A DNA stretch of 62,232 nucleotides from JAVBLG01 sp031553655 (GTDB taxonomy: Bacteria; Desulfobacterota; Desulfovibrionia; Desulfovibrionales; Desulfovibrionaceae), in assembly GCA_031553655.1 (NCBI GenBank), contig JAVBLG010000046.1:1-62232 (forward strand), given 5' to 3'. The notes below the pieces were generated by a model that did no database searches, had not been told where the DNA came from, and saw only the letters and a list, made by a program, of their open reading frames with translations. The translations under genes and the position numbers were made by a program. Shown here piece after piece: positions 34,710-41,853 of the stretch. How positions within the stretch are numbered: the first letter of the stretch is position 1; every line of letters begins with the position of its first letter.

Positions 34710-34783
34710 GCTTTCAATTAGGTGATAGAGGATACAGGCCGCTTTAAGGTTGTATTATCCTGAGGCCGCACCATGGATATATG

Positions 34784-34824
34784 TAAAAAAAAATGTCAGG
34801 GTGGATTTTACACCACCCTGACAT
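34784..34824 (-). terminator. Terminator of the small secreted protein gene
   Basis: A perfect 12-bp stem (34793-34804 with 34813-34824, 8-nt loop) is followed in the minus direction by a run of T residues (A run at 34784-34793 on the plus strand). It may also block the convergent PEP-CTERM transcript. Confidence 0.85.
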
Positions 34825-34886
34825 AATTACATATTCAAGCATTTCCAGAGGAAATTGCCCGCCATTCCGGCTTAAAAATATCGCTC

Positions 34887-35306
34887 TTACTTGTCTTCAA
34901 TGGAACCCATGATGTCTTCGATTTGATCGTTTTCGCCGGTAATCACGAAAAGATAGTATTCCTTCCCGTCGACGGCAATAACGGCCTTGCTTTCAACGCC
35001 TTCACCGGGCTTGAAAGTGAAGGTGTAGGTATCGTCGTCAGCTTCAGGCTTGCTGCCTTTAAGCTCCTTGGAGAAAGCTGTGGCCAAATCTTTCAGGCTC
35101 ATGCCATTGGTTTTGTCAACAGTGATGGAAATCGAAGCCGATTTGTCCTTGGCAATCATGGTTACGGTCGGGCCTTCTTCCGAGGCTGTCCAATTGGAGG
35201 GCACATCAACCTTGAATTTGGCGAACGTCTTTACAGCGGCAAAAGACGTTCCGGCCATGAGACAAAGAGCGAACAGAGCGAGAATGGTCGTGAGCTTTTT
35301 AAACAT
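34887..35306 (-). CDS. Small secreted protein related to the C-terminal domain of the neighbouring protease
   Basis: This 139-residue protein has a clean Sec signal peptide (1-25, MFKKLTTILALFALCL... ending FAA) and a roughly 110-residue beta-rich domain. That domain aligns along its full length with the C-terminus of the upstream serine protease: VDVPSNWTASEE versus VLVPEDWSVFSEE, SKELKGSKPEADDD versus SKMQSGTKPERDED, and SIEDK versus SVEDK at the end. The start at 35306 is chosen for CAGGAG 5 nt upstream and the signal peptide; the frame is open 46 codons further up. The role is unknown; it may regulate or compete with the protease. Confidence 0.85.
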   Translation of the reverse strand: MFKKLTTILALFALCLMAGTSFAAVKTFAKFKVDVPSNWTASEEGPTVTMIAKDKSASISITVDKTNGMSLKDLATAFSKELKGSKPEADDDTYTFTFKPGEGVESKAVIAVDGKEYYLFVITGENDQIEDIMGSIEDK

Positions 35307-35409
35307 GGAAACTCCTGTTTTTGTTTTGCAATGTGCATTAATTTGAAGTTGGCGCGCGCGATGCACCAAACGCGTGGCTCCAAGCCTTAATCCATTCCTG
35401 AAACAGCGT

Positions 35410-36669
35410 TTATTTATCTTCAACGCTATCCAGAATTTCTTCAATTCCGGCGTGTTCGAAATCGCCGGAAATGCTTAATACTACAAAGTTCTTACCGTCG
35501 TCGAGATCGCTGACGAAGACTAAAGTTTCAACATCATTGGGGGAGCAAGTAAACATATACATGCCGTCTTCGTCTCGCTCCGGTTTAGTGCCGGATTGCA
35601 TTTTGGAAAGTTCCCGCGCCAGCTTGCCTATACTTTTGCCTTCTCTGTCGGCTACGGTAATGGTCACCGCCGCAGCCCTGTCGTCGGATCCGAGCACTAT
35701 AGAATTATTTTCCTCGCTGAAAACACTCCAGTCCTCGGGCACCAAAACGGTGAAGCTACCCACATCCCGTTTTCTGTCCTTGATAAGTTTCGGCTTTGGC
35801 CTTGAATTGCGCGGCCTTTCCTCTTTTTCTACACGCTGCGGCTTTTCCGCTTTTTCCACGCGCTTTCTAGAGTAATCTTCCAGTGTTAGTCCATCGGCCA
35901 ACTGGGGAGTAATACCGTTTTCCGCAAGAAAGCGCGCCAGTTCAGAGGCAAGCTGCGCTCCGTTCAAAAAAGCGCCTTCGTCGTCCTCGCGATAGCCCCA
36001 AGTATTGACCCCCACTATTTCGCCTTTGGAATTTACAAGAGGCCCGCCGCTGTTGCCCGAGGCTATCTGGGCCGAATGAATAACCGCTTTTCCGGATCTG
36101 GCATGCACAATAGCGTTGACCGTTCCTTCCGTATAAATAACAGGAGGAGCTGTCAAGCCTTTTGTGTCGCCCTTTCGCAGCCGCTCTGTGCTGACGTCGA
36201 ACTGGGTTGCCATGGAGGGGTAGCCCCAAGCGCTGACCCGGTCCATTCGTTTTACCGTTAAATTTAAAACAAGCGCCGCCAATTTGACGTTCTTGGGCGG
36301 AGTGAAGCGCAACAACGCGAAATCTCTGGCCCCCACCTTGTTTTTCTTCTTCGACTCGTGGGCAATAGCGATTATTTCAGCCTTTCGCGCTGGAATAAGA
36401 TCATTCAGTACGTAGATTGATCCGCCCTTACGCATCCCATCAACCACATGGGCATTGGTAACCACATATCCGTCACCCACAATGAAGCCGGTGCCGGATT
36501 TTATGCTTTTGTCATCATCTACGACTATCCAGACTGTGGCTGTTTCCATCATTACGGCCACAGCCCTGCGGCGTTCTTCATAGGATTTTTGAAAATTATC
36601 AGCGGCGAGCGCTCCGCAGCAAAGCATCAGCAACAACAGGGCCGATAGCGGGATAATAATCTTTTTCAT
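35410..36669 (-). CDS. Secreted trypsin-like serine protease with C-terminal add-on domain
   Basis: This 419-residue protein has a signal peptide (about 1-22, MKKIIIPLSALLLLML...). A chymotrypsin-fold protease follows with the full triad: TNAHVVDG (His), ARDFALLRF (Asp) and SGNSGGPLVN (Ser). There is no PDZ domain. After a Lys/Arg/Glu-rich linker comes a roughly 115-residue domain shared with the adjacent small secreted protein. It should act in the periplasm or outside the cell. I chose the start at 36669 from the signal peptide; the open frame extends 52 codons upstream. Confidence 0.9.
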   Translation of the reverse strand: MKKIIIPLSALLLLMLCCGALAADNFQKSYEERRRAVAVMMETATVWIVVDDDKSIKSGTGFIVGDGYVVTNAHVVDGMRKGGSIYVLNDLIPARKAEIIAIAHESKKKNKVGARDFALLRFTPPKNVKLAALVLNLTVKRMDRVSAWGYPSMATQFDVSTERLRKGDTKGLTAPPVIYTEGTVNAIVHARSGKAVIHSAQIASGNSGGPLVNSKGEIVGVNTWGYREDDEGAFLNGAQLASELARFLAENGITPQLADGLTLEDYSRKRVEKAEKPQRVEKEERPRNSRPKPKLIKDRKRDVGSFTVLVPEDWSVFSEENNSIVLGSDDRAAAVTITVADREGKSIGKLARELSKMQSGTKPERDEDGMYMFTCSPNDVETLVFVSDLDDGKNFVVLSISGDFEHAGIEEILDSVEDK

Positions 36670-36776
36670 CCAATGCCTGAAGTGTGTTTTGGTTGGAGTT
36701 ATACAAAATTCTGCATCTACGTATAATGAAACTGAAAAACCTTTCATTAATTTGCGGCTATACTTTTTATGCTTGA

Positions 36777-36804
36777 TGTCCATTTTTTTTGGACAAATGT
36801 CCAA
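36777..36804. promoter_or_regulatory. Cluster of TGTCCA half-sites upstream of the protease
   Basis: TGTCCA occurs at 36777-36782 and 36798-36803, with TGGACA (its complement) at 36790-36795. The right pair forms the perfect palindrome TTGGACAAATGTCCAA (36789-36804). A related arrangement lies at 41521-41548. Confidence 0.45.
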
Positions 36805-36915
36805 AGTCAATAAAATCGCATCCAAGCAAACATTCGGATGCGAAATAATTTTACCGGAATACCGCCGATGCGGGCGGTTTACGGTTATATTGAGCGGAGA
36901 TAGATGGAGGGAATA

Positions 36916-37533
36916 TTACTCGTAATGGTGAGGCACAATGAAACCGTTGGCTACAACATACACGGCAAGTTTCATAATGCTGTCAAAGCCGGTTTTATTG
37001 AGAATACGAGTAATGACGGCCTTTACGCTGCCTTCGGACATGAATAGTGCCCGAGCCATCTCGCTACGGCTTTTGCCCTGGCACACCAGGCGCAAAATGG
37101 CCAGTTCCTTGTCTGAAAAACGGATTCCGAAGCGCGAGTCGTCGGTCGGGCTGGGATAGATGCCCTGCCCCTTCATGGTGCTGCGAATTACATACAACAG
37201 GTGATCAAACTCAGCGGTTTTATAGATAAAGCTGTGCGCGCCCGCAACCTGCGCGGCGTTGATGAAGCTTATTTCCGGCACGGCGGTCATGATGACGATT
37301 TTTACATCAGGCATTTCCTTGCGGATTCTGTCCGCCGCCGTGATGCCGTTGGCTGCATTGCATGTAACCACATCCATCAACACCAGATCGGGTCCGAGCT
37401 TACGGCACAGATCAAATGCCCTGTCGGCCCGGGAGCATACCCCGACAACACGCACATCTTCCTGCGTGTTGAGAAGGCGCTCCAATGAGTCTCTAAGCAG
37501 CACCTGATCTTCCACGATCAAAACTGTAATCAT
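36916..37533 (-). CDS. LuxR/NarL-family response regulator
   Basis: This 205-residue regulator has an N-terminal receiver (1-120) with the acidic pair VEDQ and the phospho-acceptor in LVLMDVVT (about 54), plus the conserved Thr and Lys switch residues (TAVPE, YKTAEF). The C-terminal LuxR-type helix-turn-helix (about 140-200) contains FSDKELAILRLVCQGKSRSE. It lies next to the membrane hybrid kinase (80 bp upstream gene end), which probably phosphorylates it. Confidence 0.93.
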   Translation of the reverse strand: MITVLIVEDQVLLRDSLERLLNTQEDVRVVGVCSRADRAFDLCRKLGPDLVLMDVVTCNAANGITAADRIRKEMPDVKIVIMTAVPEISFINAAQVAGAHSFIYKTAEFDHLLYVIRSTMKGQGIYPSPTDDSRFGIRFSDKELAILRLVCQGKSRSEMARALFMSEGSVKAVITRILNKTGFDSIMKLAVYVVANGFIVPHHYE

Positions 37534-37612
37534 TAAAATCGTCCTTTATGAATTAGATCTTATCGTTATGCCACAAATCACACACAAAAGGGCTCTCTTT
37601 TGTATAATTTTT

Positions 37613-40600
37613 TTATTCTTCATGTTCAAAAATTTTAGCCCACAAAAGCAACGCCCCTATGGCCTTATCCTTTTCTCCCATCATGCGCATGTCATACAGT
37701 AAAAAATATAGCTCCCGTAATTCCCGGGGCAAGGAGTGGGGAGAAAAATCCCGCAATTTCGCCATGATGACGTCGGCACTCTCGGTATCATCCTTTTCCA
37801 GAGTGGTTTTCAGCTCAAGTAGGAGTTCGCGCCCCTTTTGTTCGTCCTGCCACCTGCGCACAGATCTTTGTGATGACTTGAAATCCGCGTTCCTACCCAA
37901 CTCTGCCGCATCTTTGCTCGTCGCAGTATTTTGGAGCACGGCGGAGACGGCATCATAAAAGCCGGGCAGACCGCTTCTGATCGCTTCGACATCGCCTTGC
38001 CGTCCCGCTCTGGCCAGCACCGTCGCTTCCTCCCGCAATTTTTCCGACGCGGACCGAGTTGCTCCGATGAGGGCGAAGGCCGGGCTTTCCATAACGGCAT
38101 CCAGCAATACGCTGAACTTGTGGCAGTAATTCGCGTCTGTCGGCAGGCCGTTCACAAAATGCCAATAATAGTGGCGCAGCAGATCAAGCCGCTGCAAGTC
38201 CAGTTCCATTTGCACTGCTCCAGCCATTTCCGGACGAGTAACGGGTGAAATACCGCGCAGCTCATATTCCCCCGCCACACCGGACACCCGCTTTTCTTCA
38301 GGAATCCATCCGGCAATGACTTCATCCAACAAAAGAGGATCTATGGGCTTGGAAATATAGTCTTGAAAGCCGTGTTCCAAAAAAAACTCGCGCATGCCGG
38401 TCATGGCGTTGGCGGTAAGGGCCACCACCGGTGTGCCGGCATGCCCCGGAATCAGACGCAGAGCTGCTGTGGTGGCCACTCCGTCCAGATCTTCTTCCAT
38501 CACCTGATCCATAAAGATAATGTCATATTCCTTGGTCGCCAGCCGTTCCAGGGCTTCCCGCCCGTTCACGGCGGCATGCGTTTCCATGCCATAGGGCTTC
38601 AGCAGCCCGATCAGTACTTGGCGATTGCTTTCCAGATCATCCACAATCAACGCCCTGGCCTCGGGAAAAACAATGCCCTGCTCAAGCAAAGTTGACCGTC
38701 GCCCTCCTTCTTCCGCCATCAAACCGCTACCCGGCTGTTGCGGTAGCGTCACCGTAAAAGTGCTTCCCTTGCCGTATTCGCTGCGCACGCTTATTTCGCC
38801 GCCCATTAGTTGGCACAAGTTTTTGCAAATGCTCAGCCCCAGGCCCGTCCCCTCGGGATTTTGATGCAGTTTGCTGTCCAACTGGTAAAATTCGGTAAAA
38901 ATGTTCTTCAGATCTTTGCGCTTGATGCCTTTACCCGTATCCGACACCGTGAACACGAGCTCCAGGGGGACGCCCGCGCCTTTCAGTTTGACCAACAATT
39001 CGATTTTGCCGCTGTCGGTAAACTTTACGGCATTCCACAGCAAATTAAGCAGAATCTGTCTGATTCGTAGAGAGTCGCCTACCAGGGTTTCAGGAATGGT
39101 CGGTTCTAGCTGGATGACGAATTCCACGTCCTTTCCCGCCAGATGCATGACAATAATGCCCGCCACTTCGTCAATGAGCGTGCGAAAACGATATTCTCGG
39201 TTGACTATTTCCATCTTTCCCGCTTCAAGGCGGGAAAAGTCCAAGATATCATTGATGATTGAGGAAAGAATGCCGCCGGCTCGCCTGATCACTTCAACTT
39301 TGGACAAAACAGCCTCGAACGGCTGTTCTCTGGCAATTTGCTCCGTCGTGCCCATGATCGCGTTCAGAGGCGTACGTATTTCATGGCTCATGTTTGCCAG
39401 GAAAATACGCTTGGCCTGCAGGGCATTGTTCAGCTTGCCGTAAATGCGGGCCAGCATCAGGGTGACCGTCATCACAAAAAGGTAGAGTGTATAACGGGTA
39501 AGATTGAGCGAATAGTGAAACAGCAACGAATCACAGATATCCGCAATGGCGCTGAGAACCAGCGCGCCCACGGCAATGAGCAGATTGCCGGCATAGGTCT
39601 CGGCCAGATAATGCATGACTCCCGGAGCTTTTGTCCCCTGTAGGGCATGGTGTCTGCGGCCTTCTTTGATTTCGCGTATAAATACGAAGATTATGTCGCA
39701 AATCAATATATACAAAAGAGCTGCGATGCTCACCACCTGCCACACCACCAGAGTGTCGCTGCCGTAGGGGCGCGGCAGCAGAAACTGCGATACTGCCAAA
39801 AAAATGCAAAACGTGCTATAACTTATGGTAAATTTTGATATTTTGTTTGAGCACAGCGTTTCCACAAAAGCCCCAAGGGACGGTATTACCAGAAAAATGC
39901 AGAAAAACTCGATCTTCACCACAAGCGCTGTATCGGGAATATAGTGATAAACGGCATGCGTTCGGGAAAGGTAGTACAGCCCCATCAGGGCCGGAAAAAG
40001 CCCGCAGAACAGATTATGTATGTCTTTACGGCGTATGGCGAAGAGCAGAAAATGATACACGGCGATCAGCAGATAGCCGCCGATGAAGATCATTTCCAGA
40101 ATCTCGTTGTTTTTACGCACAATATCTTTGTATGGTGCAATATAAAAAGGCGCGGAATACTGAAAGCCCACAGTCCGGTCGGTGGGGTCACCCACAATGC
40201 GGAAGGCCAGAATATTGCCGTTTTCCAGCATAAGATGAACAGGAAGAGGAAAAAATACGCGCCGCTGGCTGTGATGCTGCCATATGCGCAGGGAGTTTTT
40301 TTCAACATGCATTTCAGCACGCACAAGTGTGCCGTTGAGATATATCTCCCAGTTGTCGCCAATTCCGGACAAAAACAGGCCCGGCATGCCATTGGCGACC
40401 ATTTTTTCTACTCCGTGAAGGGTAAAGGGGATGATAAAGGTGAACTCTTCTTCCGCCTTGCCGAAAGGGGAAAGAAAAACGCGCCTGGGCAGGCCAGGCA
40501 GGTTCAATTTACTAATGATCAAATTGGAAAAAGGAAATTTTTCCAGCCATGAGCCGTCATGCACATCGGGAGTTATAGTGTCCTGCTGATTGAAGCCGCG

Positions 40601-40756
40601 TTTAAGGTAAAGCGGGAAGTCCTGCAAGTTTACATATATAGACGGCGGAGCGCCTTCTCCAACGGCTGCGGCGGGCCGGGCCTGAAGCGCAGTGAAAACA
40701 GCCATAATAAATAACAGCGCCCGCGCTAAGGCCAGGCGAACGGTATTGTCTTTCAT
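37613..40756 (-). CDS. Membrane hybrid histidine kinase with 7TMR-DISM sensor
   Basis: This protein of about 1047 residues begins with a signal peptide/anchor, a periplasmic domain (about 40-210), seven membrane helices of the 7TMR-DISM type (about 220-440), HisKA with MSHEIRTPLNAIMG (His about 458), HATPase with NLLWNAVKF and GTGLGLSI, and a receiver with IIFMDQVM. The last 200 residues are helical and resemble a degenerate Hpt-like tail without a clear phospho-His. The carbohydrate-type sensors of this class often detect extracellular ligands. I prefer the ATG at 40756 (AGAGAT upstream) to an in-frame TTG at 40765. It pairs with the LuxR regulator. Confidence 0.9.
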   Translation of the reverse strand: MKDNTVRLALARALLFIMAVFTALQARPAAAVGEGAPPSIYVNLQDFPLYLKRGFNQQDTITPDVHDGSWLEKFPFSNLIISKLNLPGLPRRVFLSPFGKAEEEFTFIIPFTLHGVEKMVANGMPGLFLSGIGDNWEIYLNGTLVRAEMHVEKNSLRIWQHHSQRRVFFPLPVHLMLENGNILAFRIVGDPTDRTVGFQYSAPFYIAPYKDIVRKNNEILEMIFIGGYLLIAVYHFLLFAIRRKDIHNLFCGLFPALMGLYYLSRTHAVYHYIPDTALVVKIEFFCIFLVIPSLGAFVETLCSNKISKFTISYSTFCIFLAVSQFLLPRPYGSDTLVVWQVVSIAALLYILICDIIFVFIREIKEGRRHHALQGTKAPGVMHYLAETYAGNLLIAVGALVLSAIADICDSLLFHYSLNLTRYTLYLFVMTVTLMLARIYGKLNNALQAKRIFLANMSHEIRTPLNAIMGTTEQIAREQPFEAVLSKVEVIRRAGGILSSIINDILDFSRLEAGKMEIVNREYRFRTLIDEVAGIIVMHLAGKDVEFVIQLEPTIPETLVGDSLRIRQILLNLLWNAVKFTDSGKIELLVKLKGAGVPLELVFTVSDTGKGIKRKDLKNIFTEFYQLDSKLHQNPEGTGLGLSICKNLCQLMGGEISVRSEYGKGSTFTVTLPQQPGSGLMAEEGGRRSTLLEQGIVFPEARALIVDDLESNRQVLIGLLKPYGMETHAAVNGREALERLATKEYDIIFMDQVMEEDLDGVATTAALRLIPGHAGTPVVALTANAMTGMREFFLEHGFQDYISKPIDPLLLDEVIAGWIPEEKRVSGVAGEYELRGISPVTRPEMAGAVQMELDLQRLDLLRHYYWHFVNGLPTDANYCHKFSVLLDAVMESPAFALIGATRSASEKLREEATVLARAGRQGDVEAIRSGLPGFYDAVSAVLQNTATSKDAAELGRNADFKSSQRSVRRWQDEQKGRELLLELKTTLEKDDTESADVIMAKLRDFSPHSLPRELRELYFLLYDMRMMGEKDKAIGALLLWAKIFEHEE

Positions 40757-40879
40757 TAGCGGCAATCTCTATTTGATCCGAAAACAGGCCCAGAGGTGAA
40801 TTGATCATGCTGGATGTAATGATATGCATCTTTTCCGGTAAAATTTCAAGTAGGTACAGTAAATTGCATCAGCGCGGCT

Positions 40880-40914
40880 ATTAATTACTTTAACCATATG
40901 ATTTTGCGATATAC
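40880..40914 (+). repeat. AT-rich ~35-bp motif, copy B
   Basis: The stretch ATTAATTACTTTAACC followed by ATATGATTTTGCGATATAC resembles copy A (28281) inside the MITE-like element and copy C (50033). CAGCGCGG just before it also recalls the left part of the MITE. Confidence 0.45.
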
Positions 40915-40942
40915 AAGTTTAGAGCGTTTTGCGAATGGCCAC

Positions 40943-40972
40943 AAAAAAGGGCCGGGATTTTACTCCGGACCC
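40943..40972 (-). terminator. Terminator of the small gene at 41032-41439
   Basis: GGGCCGG (40949-40955) pairs with CCGG-CCC (40965-40972, one bulged A). In the minus direction a T run follows (A run at 40943-40948 on plus). Confidence 0.75.
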
Positions 40973-41031
40973 GAAATTTTACTGATGCTTCACAAAGGAC
41001 TTGGGACACCCAATCCTAATGTTTTGCGGAA

Positions 41032-41439
41032 TTACGCTACAAGTCTCTCAATCTCTTTGGCTATACCTTCCATAACCGGAATGTTCTGCTTGGTACCGAA
41101 GCCCAGGAGTGAACACAAATCATCGGATATGGCGTCGAGAATGGTATACATAATTTTGCTGAAAGCAGTCGCATGATGGGTAAATACAGAAATTTTGTTG
41201 CCTTTTACCGATACCAGATTGTCGAGCTTGGCCAAACCGGGAAATTTGATGAACTCCATGCCCATTGAGGAGTATCTCACAGGTTCGCCGATTTCAAACT
41301 TGCCTTTTTCCTTCAGGAGTTGAAACAGAGAGTCGATAGTATACTCGTCTTTCGCGGTTATTTCCCGGCTTATATCCATATTTTTCTTTTCCATTTGCTT
41401 ATTATCCTCGCTGTTTTTTTTCGCCCGGCCGCTATACAT
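41032..41439 (-). CDS. Unknown 135-residue protein
   Basis: I do not recognise a family. It is a small cytoplasmic protein with a charged N-terminus, a mixed alpha/beta core (GKFEIGEPVRYSSMGMEFI, VKGNKISVFTHH) and a helical C-terminus (AKEIERLVA). The size and the compact single-domain look would fit a regulatory or sensory small protein. AGAGG lies about 5 nt before the ATG at 41439; an internal Met 15 codons in is also possible. It has its own terminator and lies between the kinase and the EPS locus. Confidence 0.7.
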   Translation of the reverse strand: MYSGRAKKNSEDNKQMEKKNMDISREITAKDEYTIDSLFQLLKEKGKFEIGEPVRYSSMGMEFIKFPGLAKLDNLVSVKGNKISVFTHHATAFSKIMYTILDAISDDLCSLLGFGTKQNIPVMEGIAKEIERLVA

Positions 41440-41520
41440 GCCGCCTCTGTGCTATAGGTGGGCCCACATTGCAGACGGATTTTTTATCATAATGATATCT
41501 CTAAAAATTTCATTAACTTT

Positions 41521-41548
41521 TGTCCATATTTTTTGGGCCTGATGTCCA
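41521..41548. promoter_or_regulatory. TGTCCA half-sites before the EPS locus
   Basis: TGTCCA occurs at 41521-41526 and 41543-41548, spaced 22 bp, with a T-rich spacer like that at 36777-36803 (21 bp). Confidence 0.4.
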
Positions 41549-41590
41549 GCTGCTCCAGAGTGAGCCATGTATTGATTTTCCATACACATA

Positions 41591-41625
41591 AAATACGTGA
41601 CACATATTTTATGTATCACGTATTT
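41591..41625. promoter_or_regulatory. 35-bp palindrome, possible operator or enhancer site
   Basis: AAATACGTGA (41591-41600) and TCACGTATTT (41616-41625) are perfect inverted arms, and the middle 15 bp are also largely symmetric. It lies about 175 bp before the -24 box, a typical distance for a sigma-54 enhancer site. It is not followed by a T run, and lies outside any gene. Confidence 0.6.
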
Positions 41626-41716
41626 CTCTACTTTTTCTATACAAATAGTAATTATGTTCAAATAGCTACCGTTGTATAAGTCTTAGCCCGTTCCTGTATG
41701 AAAAAAACATACAATC

Positions 41717-41731
41717 TGGCCCATATTACGC
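41717..41731 (+). promoter_or_regulatory. Weak third match to the activator motif
   Basis: TGGCCCATATTACGC matches 11 of 15 positions of the motif at 33695 and lies 67 bp before the -24 box, like the other two (65 and 66 bp). Confidence 0.4.
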
Positions 41732-41783
41732 ATTTTTTGTTTTTAAAGATATAATGCTTCGTTATTATTAAATAATTCTTCAA

Positions 41784-41799
41784 TGGCACAATTCTGGCT
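41784..41799 (+). promoter_or_regulatory. Sigma-54 promoter of the EPS locus
   Basis: TGGCAC-N5-TGGCT has a perfect -24 box and the essential GC of the -12 box at the right spacing; the -12 box deviates by one base from TTGCT. It lies 54 bp before the PrsT start. Confidence 0.75.
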
Positions 41800-41853
41800 A
41801 CCTTTCCTCCTATGGTGCGCCCAATCATCAACACCAATCAGGGAGAATAGCCG

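Larger units (their letters stand above)
41440..41853. other. 414-bp regulatory region before the EPS locus
   Basis: It holds, in order, TGTCCA half-sites (41521, 41543), a 35-bp palindrome (41591-41625), a weak match to the activator motif (41717-41731), the sigma-54 promoter (41784-41799) and the PrsT ribosome site. No gene is seen. The region is very AT-rich. Confidence 0.7.
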
